A stretch of 34,808 nt of DNA from Acidimicrobiia bacterium (GCA_015658775.1 DQOF01000170.1:1-34808); one strand, 5' to 3'. Positions 18,507 through 29,213 are shown, counted from the stretch's first letter. The notes: generated by a model not told the origin, from the letters alone. A program made the numbers and translations.

Positions 18507-20431
18507 AGCGTCGACCTCGTGAGGAACCAGATCAGCAGGGCGACCGCCCCCACGCCGATACCGGCCGCGTAGGTGCGGACCATGCCGTTGTGGAACAGGC
18601 GCAGAACGCCGGCCGTCCTCGAGACGATGCCCGCCACCCCCCAGACGGCACCGTCCACGACGCGTTCGTCGAACCTCGTGGTGGCCTCGAAGCCCCGCCT
18701 GCCCGGACCTCCCATGAACCCGGACACGTACCGGTCGAACCTCCAGGCATCTGCCAGGAGGGGCCGTTCGATGGCCCGGTCGCTGATCCGCCGTTGCAGG
18801 TACACGACCAGCGCCAGTGCGATGCCGACGGCTCCGCCGACCACGGCAACCGCCGCCAGGACCCACTGCGTACCGGCACCCAGCCCCAGGTGGACCTCGT
18901 TGCCGAACAACGATGGCTCCAACCAGGCCTCCAGCCTCTTCGTCGAGGAGGAGAACGGCAGTTGCATGAGGCCGCCGCCGATTGCCAGCACGGCGAGCAC
19001 GACCAGCGGCAGGGTCATGGTCAGGGGCGACTCGTGGGGCCGGTGGTCGGCCCGCGCCGCCACGGTGGCAGGGTCCTCTCCGCCGGTCCGTGGTTCCGGG
19101 TACCGGTAGCGGCCGAAGAAGGTGAGTGCCACCTGGCGGGTCATGTAGAAGGCGGTCAGCACCGCCGTCACCAGGCCGACCAGCCACAGCGCAGGGCTTC
19201 GGTCCCAGGCGAACGCCAGGATCTCGTCCTTCGACCAGAACCCGGCGAATGGGGGAACCCCGGCTATCGCCAGCCAACCGATGATGAACGTGGTGGCCGT
19301 GACGGGCATGAACCGCCGCAGTCCGCCGTAGTGGCGGAGGTCCTGGTCACCGTCCATGCCGTGGATCACTGAACCGGCACCCAGGAACAACAGCGCCTTG
19401 AAGAAGGCGTGTGTGATCATGTGGAACACGGCGGCCACGTACGCCCCGGTGCCGACGGCCAGGAACATGTAGCCGAGTTGGCTGATCGTGGAGTAGGCGA
19501 GCACCTTCTTGATGTCGGTCTGGGCCAGGGCCGCGGTGGCCGCGAACAGGGCGGTTCCGACACCCACCCAGGCGATCATGTCCGGAACCCAGCCTGCGGC
19601 ATCGGCTATCAGGGGGTTGACGCGTGTCAGCAGGTAGACGCCCGAGGTCACCATCGTGGCGGCGTGGATCAGCGCGGACACCGGCGTGGGACCGGCCATG
19701 GCATCCGGCAACCACAGGTGCAGGGGGAACTGCGCCGACTTCCCGACGGCGCCGACGAAGAGCATCACGGCAATGAGCGTGGCGGTGGTCTGGGCGACGG
19801 TTCCGGCAGCTGCGGCGTCCAGCACGTCGACGTAGTCGAGCGACCCGAAGGCGAAGAAGGTGGCGAACATGGCGACCATGAACCCCCAGTCACCGATCCG
19901 GTTGGTGATGAAGGCCTTCTTGCCGGCCGAGGCGTTCGCCTCGTCGGTGAACCAGAACGAGATCAGGAGATAGGAGCAGGCGCCGACCCCCTCCCAGCCC
20001 AGGAAGGTGAGGAGGAGGCTGTCGCCCAGTACGAGCATCAACATGGCGAATGCGAACAGGTTCATGTAGGCGAAGAACCGACCGAAGTCGACGTCGCCGT
20101 GCATGTACCCGATCGCGTACATGTGGATGAGGGCACCCACACCCGTGATGAACAGGCACATCGTGAGGGCCAGGGGATCGACCAGGAAGCCGACGTCGAC
20201 CGAGAGGTCGCCGGCGGGCACCCATTCGAAGAGGGTCGTCACCGAACGCCGGTCATCGACGGCGCGGCCGGCCAGGTCCAGGTGGACGCCGACGGTCACG
20301 AGGAAGGAGCCGGTCAGGGCGCCCGTCGCCAGCCACCCGGCGCCGGGCTCACCGATGCGTCGACCGGCGACGGTCAGCACCAGGAAGCCGGCCAGCGGGA
20401 GGCCGGGAACCAACCAGATCAGGTCGAGCAC
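18503..20431 (-). CDS. nuoL: NADH-quinone oxidoreductase subunit L (set 1)
   Basis: 642 residues, usual NuoL size. The core holds LGWEGVGACSYLLISFWF, KKAFITNRIGDWGFMVAMFATF, and KSAQFPLHLWLPDAMAGPTPVSALIHAATMVTSGVYLLTR. The C-terminal region (about residues 540-642) should contain the lateral helix ending in a membrane anchor (GIGVGAVALLIWFL). GTG start at 20431, three bases after the nuoK1 stop. Lacks the His-rich loop of NuoL2. Confidence 0.97.
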   Translation of the reverse strand: MLDLIWLVPGLPLAGFLVLTVAGRRIGEPGAGWLATGALTGSFLVTVGVHLDLAGRAVDDRRSVTTLFEWVPAGDLSVDVGFLVDPLALTMCLFITGVGALIHMYAIGYMHGDVDFGRFFAYMNLFAFAMLMLVLGDSLLLTFLGWEGVGACSYLLISFWFTDEANASAGKKAFITNRIGDWGFMVAMFATFFAFGSLDYVDVLDAAAAGTVAQTTATLIAVMLFVGAVGKSAQFPLHLWLPDAMAGPTPVSALIHAATMVTSGVYLLTRVNPLIADAAGWVPDMIAWVGVGTALFAATAALAQTDIKKVLAYSTISQLGYMFLAVGTGAYVAAVFHMITHAFFKALLFLGAGSVIHGMDGDQDLRHYGGLRRFMPVTATTFIIGWLAIAGVPPFAGFWSKDEILAFAWDRSPALWLVGLVTAVLTAFYMTRQVALTFFGRYRYPEPRTGGEDPATVAARADHRPHESPLTMTLPLVVLAVLAIGGGLMQLPFSSSTKRLEAWLEPSLFGNEVHLGLGAGTQWVLAAVAVVGGAVGIALALVVYLQRRISDRAIERPLLADAWRFDRYVSGFMGGPGRRGFEATTRFDERVVDGAVWGVAGIVSRTAGVLRLFHNGMVRTYAAGIGVGAVALLIWFLTRSTL

Positions 20432-20434
20432 CCC

Positions 20435-20740
20435 CTACCCCCTCAGCACGGACAGGTCGTCGACCGTGGCACCGGAGCGGCGGCGCATGATCGCCACGAT
20501 CACGGCCAGGCCGACGACGACCTCGGCGGCCGCCACCACCAGCACGAAGAACACGGAGAGCTGCCCGCCCAGGTCGCCCAACTCGGCGCCCAGGCTGACG
20601 AACGTGAGGTTCACCGCGTTCAGCATCAGCTCTATGCACATGAACATGACGAGCGGATTGCGACGTACCAGCAGGCCCACCGCTCCCATCGAGAACAGCA
20701 CGGCACCCAGCGCCAGGTACCACCCGGTTGTCACGACCAT
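20435..20740 (-). CDS. nuoK: NADH-quinone oxidoreductase subunit K (set 1)
   Basis: 101 residues, three helices. Both membrane Glu residues are present (MCIELMLNAVNL and AAAEVVVGLAVIVAIMRR), and the C-terminus DDLSVLRG is the standard family ending. I chose ATG at 20740 because it overlaps the nuoJ1 stop as ATGA; the track uses the GTG one codon earlier. Confidence 0.96.
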   Translation of the reverse strand: MVVTTGWYLALGAVLFSMGAVGLLVRRNPLVMFMCIELMLNAVNLTFVSLGAELGDLGGQLSVFFVLVVAAAEVVVGLAVIVAIMRRRSGATVDDLSVLRG

Positions 20741-21390
20741 CACGCCGGGTCCCCGGATGCTGTGTCGTCGGGCGACCGGCCCTCAGGGGACGGGTCCTGC
20801 GAAGCGGGAAGGTCGGGGGCACCCTCGTCGGCGGGGACGGCGGCGACCGCCTCGACGGGGATCGGCTGCAGCGGGCCCTTCAGGCGGCGGGCCAGGGCCA
20901 CGGCGCCCACGACGGCGACGGTGAGCAGGATCGCGGTCAACTCGACTGCGTAGACCATGTCCGTGAAGAGCGCCTCGCCGAGACGCCTGGTGTTGTCTGC
21001 GGCGTCACCCAGGGCGGCATTGGCCGCCCGAACGCCGGTGGATCCGTCCACGGCGACCAGCATCACGACCAGGGTCAGGCCCAGCAACGAGGCTCCGGTG
21101 ACAACCGCCAGCGGACGCTGTCCGGCTATCGGTTCGATGCCGAGGTCGTCGGCGCGGTCGACCCCCAGCAGCATGATCACGAAGAGGAACAGGATGACGA
21201 TGGCGCCTGCGTAGACGACCACCTGGACTGCGGCAAGGAACGTGGCGTTCAGGAGTACGAACAGCACGGCCACCCCGAACAGGGTCTGGACCAGGAAGAG
21301 GGCTGCGTGGACCGGGTTTCGTGCCAGGAGCACGCCGAGGGCTCCTGACAACACGACCACGGCGCTGACGATGAAGACGGCCGGTTCCAT
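20740..21390 (-). CDS. nuoJ: NADH-quinone oxidoreductase subunit J (set 1)
   Basis: 216 residues. Typical NuoJ core: LARNPVHAALFLVQTLFGVAVLFVLLNATFLAAVQVVVYAGAIVILFLFVIMLLGVD. After the last helix there is a hydrophilic C-terminal tail of about 50 residues rich in Pro, Asp and Ser (DEGAPDLPASQDPSPEGRSPDD), longer than in NuoJ2. ATG at 21390 overlaps the nuoI1 stop. Confidence 0.96.
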   Translation of the reverse strand: MEPAVFIVSAVVVLSGALGVLLARNPVHAALFLVQTLFGVAVLFVLLNATFLAAVQVVVYAGAIVILFLFVIMLLGVDRADDLGIEPIAGQRPLAVVTGASLLGLTLVVMLVAVDGSTGVRAANAALGDAADNTRRLGEALFTDMVYAVELTAILLTVAVVGAVALARRLKGPLQPIPVEAVAAVPADEGAPDLPASQDPSPEGRSPDDTASGDPA

Positions 21391-22034
21391 CAGGAACCGC
21401 CTGCGTCCGCATCGGCCTCGTGGGCATCGGCTTCGGCGCCCACCTCCGACAACTGACCCATCTCGGGTTGCCTCACGCCGTACCCCAGCTCGCCCGACCA
21501 GGCCACCTGGCCCACCCGGGAAGCGTCGCCACTCGGAGATGTCGCACGCATCCAGGCGGAGGTGGCGGCATCCTCACCTTCCCGCCAGTCCTCCCACGGC
21601 AGGTGCTGCGGCCGACCCGTCTCGGCGTCGACCAGCAGGTCGTCCTTCGTGTAGATCGCATCGGAGCGGTTGGTGAACGAGAACTCGAACAGCTTGGTCT
21701 CGGTGATCGCCTCTGTCGGACAGGCCTCGACACACAGGTCGCAGTGGATGCAGCGCAGGTAGTTGATCTCGTACACGAAGCCGAAGCGCTCACCCGGAGA
21801 AACCGGATCGTCGACCGGGTTGTCGGCACCCCTCACGTATATGCAGTCGGCAGGGCAGACGGCGGCGCACAACTCGCAGCCGATGCACTTCTCCATGCCG
21901 TCCTCGTAGCGGCTGAGCACGTGGCGACCGTGAAGCCGGTCGGGCTTCGGGCGCTTCTGCTCCGGATACGGGATCGTGACGCGCTTCTCGAACAACTTCC
22001 TGAACGTGACGACGAAGCCCCTGAGGTAGCCCAT
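21390..22034 (-). CDS. nuoI: NADH-quinone oxidoreductase subunit I, two [4Fe-4S] ferredoxin protein (set 1)
   Basis: 214 residues. Ligands for N6a and N6b are complete: C50, C53, C56, C60 ([12 protein letters not shown]) and C95, C98, C101, C105 ([12 protein letters not shown]). The N-terminal amphipathic part [26 protein letters not shown] is standard. The region after about residue 140 is an acidic C-terminal extension ending [13 protein letters not shown], absent from NuoI2. ATG at 22034 overlaps the nuoH1 stop and has a strong GGAGG five bases upstream. Confidence 0.97.
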   Translation of the reverse strand: MGYLRGFVVTFRKLFEKRVTIPYPEQKRPKPDRLHGRHVLSRYEDGMEKCIGCELCAAVCPADCIYVRGADNPVDDPVSPGERFGFVYEINYLRCIHCDLCVEACPTEAITETKLFEFSFTNRSDAIYTKDDLLVDAETGRPQHLPWEDWREGEDAATSAWMRATSPSGDASRVGQVAWSGELGYGVRQPEMGQLSEVGAEADAHEADADAGGS

Positions 22035-23296
22035 CAGGTCCTCCTGCTCCGGTCGTCGCCACCAGCACCGCCTGTCGGCGACGGCTCCCCGTATCCGCCG
22101 AACAGGTCGTCGGCCTCGTCCCGGCGGTCGGCCCTCGCCTTGGCGACGGCCCCTGCCAGCAGCGCGGCCCCGGCCCAGAGCACCAGAACCCCGATGAGCA
22201 CGACGGGGAGGATGGGCCAGCCGCTGTCCCGGGCGATGTCCAGCGTGGCGATCAGCAGGAACCACCCGAGGGCCGCCGGTATCAGCACCTTCCAGCCGAG
22301 GTCCATCAACTGGTCGTACCGGAACCGCGGCAGGGTGGCCCGCAACCAGACGAAGGTGAACAGGAAGGCCACCACCTTGAGGAAGAACCAGAGGGTCGGC
22401 CAGAGCCAGGCGACCGGCTCGTACAGGACCGGGCCGGCGGGGCCTCCCAGGAAGAGGGTGACGGCGATGGCCGACATCGTGATCATGTTCATGAACTCGG
22501 CCAGGTAGAACATGGCGAACCGGATGGAGCTGTATTCGGTGTGGAAGCCGCCCACCAGTTCCTGTTCGGCCTCCACGAGGTCGAACGGGGGCCGGTTCAG
22601 TTCGGCGGTGCCGGCGATCAGGAAGATCAGGAACGGGACTAGGCCCGTGGCCAGGATGTTCCAGTTGGCGGCCACCTGGCCGATCACGATCTCGTTGGTG
22701 GACAGGGAACCGGAGGTGAGGAACACGGTCGCGATCGCCAGGCTCAGCGCAGCCTCGTAGCTGATCATCTGCGCCGAGGCCCTGACCGAGCCGAGCAGCG
22801 GGTACTTGGACCCGGACGACCAGCCGGCGAGCATCACCCCGTAAACGGCTACCGACGACAGGGCCAGGAAGAAGAGGACGCCGACAGGCGGGTCGGCCAC
22901 CTGGAGCAGCGTCGACCGGCCGAACATCGAGACGACCCCGCCAGCCCCGTCCCTGAAGTCGCCTCCGACCGGCACGATGGCGAACGCTACGAATGCAGGC
23001 ACGATCGACAGGTAGGGCGCCAACCTGAAGACCACGCGATCGGCATTGGTCGGCAGGAGGTCCTCCTTGAAGAACAGCTTGATGCCGTCGGCGAGCGTCT
23101 GGAGGATTCCCCAGGGACCGGCCACGTCGGGACCGATGCGGTTCTGCATGTCGCTTAGGAGCTTGCGCTCGAACCAGATCACGAGCATGACCGAGACCAG
23201 CAGGAACACGAACGCCAGACCGGCCTTGAGCAGCACGATCAGGGCGACGGTCAGGTCCACGCCGTCGACGAGGAGTGGATCGACTGCCAGTATCAC
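22034..23296 (-). CDS. nuoH: NADH-quinone oxidoreductase subunit H (set 1)
   Basis: 420 residues. The first loop [30 protein letters not shown] (residues 53-82) and the acidic quinone-chamber loop [25 protein letters not shown] are canonical. The C-terminus has an additional hydrophobic segment followed by an Arg/Asp-rich tail (about residues 350-420), making it about 75 residues longer than NuoH2. GTG at 23296 overlaps the nuoG1 stop as GTGA. Confidence 0.97.
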   Translation of the reverse strand: MILAVDPLLVDGVDLTVALIVLLKAGLAFVFLLVSVMLVIWFERKLLSDMQNRIGPDVAGPWGILQTLADGIKLFFKEDLLPTNADRVVFRLAPYLSIVPAFVAFAIVPVGGDFRDGAGGVVSMFGRSTLLQVADPPVGVLFFLALSSVAVYGVMLAGWSSGSKYPLLGSVRASAQMISYEAALSLAIATVFLTSGSLSTNEIVIGQVAANWNILATGLVPFLIFLIAGTAELNRPPFDLVEAEQELVGGFHTEYSSIRFAMFYLAEFMNMITMSAIAVTLFLGGPAGPVLYEPVAWLWPTLWFFLKVVAFLFTFVWLRATLPRFRYDQLMDLGWKVLIPAALGWFLLIATLDIARDSGWPILPVVLIGVLVLWAGAALLAGAVAKARADRRDEADDLFGGYGEPSPTGGAGGDDRSRRT

Positions 23297-25809
23297 GGCG
23301 CCTTCTCCATACGCAGGTCGGTGACCGACGCCGACGCGTCGATCAGGTCACCGGCGTCCAGGCCGCTCTGGTTGAACAGCACATGTGCCGTGCCCCTCGT
23401 GACGCCGGGGTCGGAGCCGACCACCACGTTCAGCCTGCCACCGGGACCGGTCACCACGACGGTGTCACCATCGTTGACGCCCAGCCGGAGGAGGTCCGAG
23501 GGCTCCACCACCAGTCGGGTTCCGGGTGCCAGGCCCGCCAGTGCGGGGCTGTGTGCCATGAGCACACCGTTGTCGTACATCGAGCGTGTGACCACCAGCC
23601 GGAACAGGTCCCGGTCGCGATCAGGCACCTCGGTCGGCGCCGGCCTGACCAACGGCATTCCGCCTGGGACGAGCACACCCTCGCGGGTCGACGCCGCCAG
23701 GACCTCCCGGTCCAGCCCGGCATGGACGGGCGACACCGCAGCCAGTTCCGCCCAGACGTCGTCGACGGAGGCGAACCCCAGGTCGGCTCCCAGGCGCTCG
23801 GCCAACCCGACCGCGATCATCCAGTCGGGCCGCGACGTGCCCGGAGCCGTCACCTTCCGGACCACCAGGCTGATCCTGCCCTCCAGGTTCGTGAAGGAGC
23901 CGTCCACCTCCGTCGGCGCTGCCGCCGGCAGCACTATGTCGGCCCGTGCGGCGGTCGGCGTGGCGAATAGGTCGACGGCGACCACGGTGCGCACGCCGTC
24001 GAGTGCCCGCCTGGCGAGGCTCCGGTCGGGAACGTCGGCGAGGATGTCCGCCCCCAACAGCACCAGCACGTCGATCCCACCGGCCGCTGCAACCTCCAGG
24101 ATCGCGTTCGTGCCGTGGCCCCGGTGGGCCGGCACATGCGGCCAGATGCCGTCGAACCTGTTGCGACCCTCATCGAGCGTGGCGCGACCGGGCAACAGGC
24201 CGGGGGCCAGCCCCATGTCGATGGCGCCGTGCACGTTGCCCCTGCGCAGCAGCGACAGGAACGAGGCGTCGGGCATCCGGTCGTTCAGGGCAAGGGCGGC
24301 GTCGACCACGAGGCCCTCGGACTCGGCCAGCGACGTCCGTCCGAGAAGGACGGTCACCGGTCCGCCGGCGACGATGGCACCTCCGGCGGCCGCCAACTCC
24401 AGCCGGGTCGCCCGGTCGAGCGCTCCGGAACCGGATCCGCCGAACATCGCCTCCACGGCCATGACCGCCTCACCCGGCCTGATCCTCACGGAGTGCGCCG
24501 CGTGGGTGCTCAGCCCGGTGCTGAGGGGTGTGATCTCGATCAGGGTGGCGCCGTCGTGTACCACCGCATGGCGGAGCCGCAGGTAGAGGGCGCCCAACTC
24601 CTCCTTCGGGTCTGGGCCCAGAAGCACGATGGTGCCACCCGGCGTGCAGGCCCCGTCGATGGTGGCCCTGGGCAGGCCGAGCACGACCTCGGCAGGAAGT
24701 CCGTCACCGAGCTGGGCATCGACATGGTCGGTGCCCAGCACGCCCTTGGCCAGCTTGGCCCACGCGTACTGCGACTCGTTGGTGAGGCGGGCGCCGCCGA
24801 TCACCGCTATCCGGTCCGCTGTGGTGGCTGACAGCGCAGCGGCAGCGGCGCCCAGCGCCTCCCCCCAGGGTGCGGAGACGAGGGCGGACCCGTCGGGGTC
24901 GCGGTTGCCGATGTCGTCGCCACGCATCAGCGGGCCCGTGAGGCGGTCGGGATGGTCGTAGGCCTCGAAGACGAAGCGCTCCTTGTCGGACAGCCAGCCC
25001 CAGTTGACGGCATCGGCGTCGGCACCCTGGAACCTGAGCACCCGGTCACGCGACGACTGCACGGTGATACGACTACCGACGCTGTCCAGCACGCTCGTCG
25101 ACTCGACCTCCTGGAGATCCCATGGGCGTGCCTTGAAGCGGTAGGGCACCGCCGTCAGGGCGCCCACTGGACAGATCTGCACGGTGTTGCCGCTGAAGTA
25201 CGAGCTGAACGGCTCCCCGGGGAAGGTGTTGACCTGGGTCCTGGCACCGCGGTCCAGGAAGTGGATCAGCCGGTCGCCGGCCACCTGGTCGGCGAAGCGC
25301 GTGCAGCGATCGCAGAGGATGCACCTCTCCCGGTCCAGGTACACGTTCGAGTTGACGGGTATCGGCTTCAGGAAGAGCCGCTTCTCCTCGATGAACCGGC
25401 TCTCACCCGGACCGAAGGTCATGGTCTGGTCCTGGAGTGGGCACTCACCGCCCTTGTCGCACACCGAACAGTCGAGCGGGTGGTTGACGAGCAGCATCTC
25501 GAGGACACCGTCCTGGGCCTTACGGGTGCGCTCGGACCGGGTGTCGACCTGCATCCCCGGCGTGCACTCGATCATGCATGACGGCTGCAGCGCCGGTCCC
25601 CGGCCGGTGTCCACGTCCACGATGCACATCCGGCACATTCCCACCGGTGCCATACGCGGGTGGTGGCAGAAGCGGGGGATGTAGGTGCCTGAACGCTCAC
25701 AGGCGTCGATGAGCAGCTCGCCCGGCCGCGCAGCCACCTCGTCGCCGTTGACCGTGATGGTCACGGTGGCGTCCGTGTCCGTGCTCCCCGTGGACACGCC
25801 GTCGCTCAT
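23293..25809 (-). CDS. nuoG: NADH-quinone oxidoreductase subunit G (set 1), without the N7 cluster
   Basis: 838 residues, the large iron-sulfur subunit. Visible ligands: [2Fe-2S] N1b at C48, C59, C62, C78; N5 at H110, C114, C117, C123 ([14 protein letters not shown]); N4 at C163, C166, C169, C213. The molybdopterin-oxidoreductase-like C-terminal domain follows but holds no evident cofactor site. Where some NuoG proteins bind the off-path cluster N7, the residues are S239, D242, S246 and S274, so N7 cannot form. ATG at 25809 overlaps the nuoF1 stop. It passes electrons from NuoF/E towards NuoI. Confidence 0.97.
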   Translation of the reverse strand: MSDGVSTGSTDTDATVTITVNGDEVAARPGELLIDACERSGTYIPRFCHHPRMAPVGMCRMCIVDVDTGRGPALQPSCMIECTPGMQVDTRSERTRKAQDGVLEMLLVNHPLDCSVCDKGGECPLQDQTMTFGPGESRFIEEKRLFLKPIPVNSNVYLDRERCILCDRCTRFADQVAGDRLIHFLDRGARTQVNTFPGEPFSSYFSGNTVQICPVGALTAVPYRFKARPWDLQEVESTSVLDSVGSRITVQSSRDRVLRFQGADADAVNWGWLSDKERFVFEAYDHPDRLTGPLMRGDDIGNRDPDGSALVSAPWGEALGAAAAALSATTADRIAVIGGARLTNESQYAWAKLAKGVLGTDHVDAQLGDGLPAEVVLGLPRATIDGACTPGGTIVLLGPDPKEELGALYLRLRHAVVHDGATLIEITPLSTGLSTHAAHSVRIRPGEAVMAVEAMFGGSGSGALDRATRLELAAAGGAIVAGGPVTVLLGRTSLAESEGLVVDAALALNDRMPDASFLSLLRRGNVHGAIDMGLAPGLLPGRATLDEGRNRFDGIWPHVPAHRGHGTNAILEVAAAGGIDVLVLLGADILADVPDRSLARRALDGVRTVVAVDLFATPTAARADIVLPAAAPTEVDGSFTNLEGRISLVVRKVTAPGTSRPDWMIAVGLAERLGADLGFASVDDVWAELAAVSPVHAGLDREVLAASTREGVLVPGGMPLVRPAPTEVPDRDRDLFRLVVTRSMYDNGVLMAHSPALAGLAPGTRLVVEPSDLLRLGVNDGDTVVVTGPGGRLNVVVGSDPGVTRGTAHVLFNQSGLDAGDLIDASASVTDLRMEKAP

Positions 25810-27224
25810 GCCGACACCTCGGCCCTGACCGGAATCCCGTCACCCCGTGTGATCTTGGCCTCGAACTCGTGGCGGAACCGGCGGATGGCCGACACGATCG
25901 GCGCAACGGCCGAGGGACCGAGCGGACATATGGTCGTCTGGAGCGGCGGGAACGGAACCGCTTCGAGGCCCTCGGCCTCGAACGACGCAGCAGGGTACGG
26001 GCCGGGGCTGATGTTGTCGCCCACGTCGAGCAGCAGGTCTATGTCGGAGGGGCGACCGTGGCCGTCGTAGATCCGCTGCAGGATCTTCTCCTCCCAACTG
26101 GTGCCCTCGCGACAGGGCGTGCACTTTCCGCACGACTCGTTGGCGAAGAATCGCACCAGACGGAGGCAGGCCTTCACGGCGTCGGTCGTCTCGTCCATGA
26201 CGACGATGGCCCCGGATCCGAGCATCGAACCGGCCGCGCCGACGGGGCGGGCCTCCAGCGGAAGGTCCAGGTGTTCGTTGAAGAACCAGGGTGCCGACCC
26301 GCCGCCGGGGATGAACATCTTGAGCTCGTGCCCGTCGCGGATGCCCTGGCAGAAGTCGTCGCCGTAGATGAGGTCGCGGAACGTGGTGACCCCTTGTTCG
26401 ACCTCGTACACGCCGGGCCTCCTGACGTGGCCGGACAGGGAGAACAGGCGGGTTCCCGGGGAGGCCTCGGAGCCGAAGCCCCTGTAGGCCTCGGCGCCGT
26501 GTTCCATGATCCACGGCAGGTTGGCGAGGGTTTCCACGTTGTTGACGATCGTGGGCCTTCCGTAGAGCCCGATGGCAGCCGGGAAATAGGGCGGCTTCAA
26601 CCGGGGCATTCCCCGATTGCCCTCGAGGCTCTCTATGAGGGCCGTCTCCTCGCCGACTATGTAGGCACCGGCGCCCCAGTGCAGGACGATGTCGACCGAG
26701 AGGTCGGTGCCGAGGACGCCGGCCCCAACGAGGTCCGCGGCGTACGCCTCGTTGAGCGCTGCGGCAATCCTCTCCTGGGCCAGCGCCATCTCGCCCCGGA
26801 CGTAGAGGAAGCACTGTGACAGCCCGATCGCGTAGCAGGCGATGAGGCAGCCCTCGATGAGTTGGTGGGGGTCGCGCTCCATCAGCAGGCGGTCCTTGTA
26901 GGTACCGGGCTCGCTCTCGTCGCCATTGACGACCAGGTAGCGGGGCCAGACGCCGTCGGGACAGAAGCCCCACTTGACGCCTGCGGGGAAGCCCGCGCCG
27001 CCGCGTCCCAGCAGGCTGGCCTGCCGAACCTCCTCGTGGACCTCGGCAGGCGTCCGCCTCAGCGCCGCCCGGAGGCCCTCATAGCCGCCAGTGGCCAGCG
27101 AGCGCTCGAGGGTGTACGAGTCCTCGAACGCGAACCTGCTGGTGAGTACCGCTGGTCCCGAGGTGCGGACGAAGCCCGGGGCGTTGGCCAGGTATCCCCA
27201 GCCGGCGTCGGTGGCGTCAGCCAT
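25806..27224 (-). CDS. nuoF: NADH-quinone oxidoreductase subunit F, NADH and FMN site (set 1)
   Basis: 472 residues. The FMN/NADH-binding motifs are GRGGAGFP (73-80) with VKWGF, NGDESEPGTYKDR, and AYIVGEETALIESLEG (about 188-202). Cluster N3 ligands are C365, C368, C371 (ESCGKCTPCREGT) and C433 (TTICPLGPSA). This is the NADH entry of complex I, so set 1 is a true NADH dehydrogenase. ATG at 27224 overlaps the nuoE1 end by a few bases and has GGAGG about ten bases upstream. Confidence 0.98.
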   Translation of the reverse strand: MADATDAGWGYLANAPGFVRTSGPAVLTSRFAFEDSYTLERSLATGGYEGLRAALRRTPAEVHEEVRQASLLGRGGAGFPAGVKWGFCPDGVWPRYLVVNGDESEPGTYKDRLLMERDPHQLIEGCLIACYAIGLSQCFLYVRGEMALAQERIAAALNEAYAADLVGAGVLGTDLSVDIVLHWGAGAYIVGEETALIESLEGNRGMPRLKPPYFPAAIGLYGRPTIVNNVETLANLPWIMEHGAEAYRGFGSEASPGTRLFSLSGHVRRPGVYEVEQGVTTFRDLIYGDDFCQGIRDGHELKMFIPGGGSAPWFFNEHLDLPLEARPVGAAGSMLGSGAIVVMDETTDAVKACLRLVRFFANESCGKCTPCREGTSWEEKILQRIYDGHGRPSDIDLLLDVGDNISPGPYPAASFEAEGLEAVPFPPLQTTICPLGPSAVAPIVSAIRRFRHEFEAKITRGDGIPVRAEVSA

Positions 27225-27870
27225 CGGAGCCCACCTCCTCTGGCCGGGGCAGCCATGCCGGGGGGCCGTCCACCTGCTCGGGGGGAACTATGCCCGCCCG
27301 CCGGTCGGCCGGGATCCTCTGGCGGACCCGTCCCAGTGATCCATGAGGCGGCATCGTGCCGCGGTCGCCTGCGTTGCCCCGGACCAGGGGGCTGCGCCCG
27401 CTGCGGAGGTCGGCGACGACCGCATCGAAGGTCTCGGCAGTGGCACGGTGGAAGTACCGGTAGTTGACCATGAAGCAGGGCGCCTCCGTGCAGGCGGCCA
27501 CGCACTCGGCCTCCTCGACGGTGAACAGGCCGTCGTCGGTCGTGCCGCCTGATCTGACGCCCAACGTCGACTCGACGTGCTCGAGCAGTTCCTCGCCACC
27601 GAGCAGCAGGCAGGAGATGTTGGTGCAGACGTTCACCATGTACCTGCCCACCGGGTGGAACTTGAACATCTCGTAGAAGCTGCCGGTGCCGAGAACCTCG
27701 GCCGGCGTGGAGCCTGTCAGGTCGGCGATCTGGACCATTGCTTCGCGGGTGACCCATCCCTCCTGCTCCTGGGCCAGGTGCAGCAGCGGGATGAGGGCCG
27801 ACCGGGGGCGTGGATACCTGTCGATGATCTCGCGGGCGAGGCGCTCGTTGGGCGAGCTGAAGAAGGCCAT
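27217..27870 (-). CDS. nuoE: NADH-quinone oxidoreductase subunit E, [2Fe-2S] thioredoxin-like (set 1)
   Basis: 217 residues. Cluster N1a ligands are C82 and C87 (CTNISC) and C123 and C127 (CVAAC). GTGSFYEMFKFHPVGRY is the family signature before the first pair. A C-terminal tail of about 50 residues (from about 165) that is Arg- and Pro-rich extends beyond the usual fold. ATG at 27870 overlaps the nuoD1 stop (ATGA); the longer track ORF is an out-of-frame reading of nuoD1. Confidence 0.97.
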   Translation of the reverse strand: MAFFSSPNERLAREIIDRYPRPRSALIPLLHLAQEQEGWVTREAMVQIADLTGSTPAEVLGTGSFYEMFKFHPVGRYMVNVCTNISCLLLGGEELLEHVESTLGVRSGGTTDDGLFTVEEAECVAACTEAPCFMVNYRYFHRATAETFDAVVADLRSGRSPLVRGNAGDRGTMPPHGSLGRVRQRIPADRRAGIVPPEQVDGPPAWLPRPEEVGSDG

Positions 27871-29213
27871 CAGCGGTCGACCTCGCCCATGATGGGGTCG
27901 ACCGAGGAGATGATGGCGACACCGTCGGCGATGAGGCCGCCCTCCATGAGGTGGGGCAGGGTCTGCAGGTTCACGAAACTGGGGCCGCGGATGTGCATGC
28001 GGTACGGCTTGGGGCCGCCATCGGAGACCAGGTAGCAACCCAGTTCGCCGCGGGGCGACTCGACGGCTACGTACACCTCGCCCTCGGGGACGTGGAAGCC
28101 CTCGGTGAAGATCTTGAAGTGGTGGATGAGGGCTTCCATGGACTCGCCGATCCGTGCCCTGGGAGGCGGGGTGACCTTCTTGTCCTGGGTCCTGTAGTCG
28201 CCGGTGGGCATCAGGTCCAGGATCTGCTCGACGATGCGCAGCGATTCCCGGGTCTCGTCGAGGCGGATGGCGAACCGGTCGAACGAATCTCCGTAGGTGC
28301 CCACGAGGACGTCGAAGTCCACCTCGTCGTATGCGAGGTAGGGCTCGTCACGGCGCAGGTCCCATGCGTAGCCGGTCGAGCGCAGGATCGGGCCGGTCAC
28401 CGAGAGGGCCAGGGCCTCGGCCGGCGTCAGGACCCCGACTCCCTGGAGGCGCTGCCTGAATATGGGCTGGCCGGTCAGCAGGGTGTCGTATTCGTCCAGC
28501 CTGGGCCGGATCAGGTCGAGCAGTCGACGGATGTCGTCGCGCCAGCCGTCGGGCAGGTCGGCGGCCACGCCGCCTGGCCTGATGTAGTTGTGGTTCATTC
28601 GCAGGCCGGTGACCTTCTCGAAGAAGCGCAGCACCTCCTCGCGTTCACGCCATCCGTAGATCATCATCGACACCGCTCCCAGGTCCATGCCGTTGGTGGC
28701 CTGGAACAGCAGGTGTGACGACACCCGGTTCAGCTCGCACATGAGCATCCGGATCCACGTGGCGCGCGGGGGCACCTCGATCCCGAGCAGCTTCTCGGTT
28801 GCCAACGAGAACACCAGTTCGGAGAAGAGGGATGCGGCGTAGTCCATTCGCGTGACGTTGGTCGGACCCTGGAGGAAGGAGAGGTTCTCGGCCGTCTTCT
28901 CCATGCCCGTGTGCAGGTATCCGATGACGGGCTTGGTCCGCAGGATCGTCTCGCCCTCCATCTCCAGCATCAGCCTCAGCACGCCGTGGGTCGAGGGGTG
29001 CGCCGGCCCCATGTTCAGGATCATTCGCTCGTCGGCGGCAGGATTGTCGGGATCGCTTACCTGGTCCAGTGCCTCGGCCTCACTCAGACGGAGCACGGCG
29101 CTGCCGTCCCGCCTGTGAACCCGTTCTGCGCTGCCCATGTCGATGCCCGTGGTGGCGTCGGACGGCGTCTCCGCGGCATCCGGGAGCGTGGCGTCGTGCG
29201 TTCCGGTGGTCAT
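27870..29213 (-). CDS. nuoD: NADH-quinone oxidoreductase subunit D (set 1)
   Basis: 447 residues. Quinone-pocket residues are conventional: GPAHPSTHG with H76, and Y125 in TRMDYAAS, 49 residues later. The helix His is present (ELNRVSSHLLF). At the NDUFS2 Arg-methylation position it has Thr (T102, in YLHTGMEK). An N-terminal extension of about 60 residues, polar and Asp/Thr-rich, precedes the fold. ATG at 29213 overlaps the nuoC1 stop, with GGTGGTGAG just upstream. C-terminus GEVDR is standard. Confidence 0.97.
   Translation of the reverse strand: MTTGTHDATLPDAAETPSDATTGIDMGSAERVHRRDGSAVLRLSEAEALDQVSDPDNPAADERMILNMGPAHPSTHGVLRLMLEMEGETILRTKPVIGYLHTGMEKTAENLSFLQGPTNVTRMDYAASLFSELVFSLATEKLLGIEVPPRATWIRMLMCELNRVSSHLLFQATNGMDLGAVSMMIYGWREREEVLRFFEKVTGLRMNHNYIRPGGVAADLPDGWRDDIRRLLDLIRPRLDEYDTLLTGQPIFRQRLQGVGVLTPAEALALSVTGPILRSTGYAWDLRRDEPYLAYDEVDFDVLVGTYGDSFDRFAIRLDETRESLRIVEQILDLMPTGDYRTQDKKVTPPPRARIGESMEALIHHFKIFTEGFHVPEGEVYVAVESPRGELGCYLVSDGGPKPYRMHIRGPSFVNLQTLPHLMEGGLIADGVAIISSVDPIMGEVDR

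Noticed and set aside
16905-19277. 790-aa ORF suggesting a NuoM fusion protein
   Set aside because: The first about 255 residues are an out-of-frame reading of nuoL1. The real NuoM1 start is the GTG at 18506 overlapping the nuoL1 stop.
19409-20953. Long plus-strand ORF (514 aa)
   Set aside because: Antisense to nuoL1, nuoK1 and nuoJ1, with the same low-information composition and no recognisable motif.
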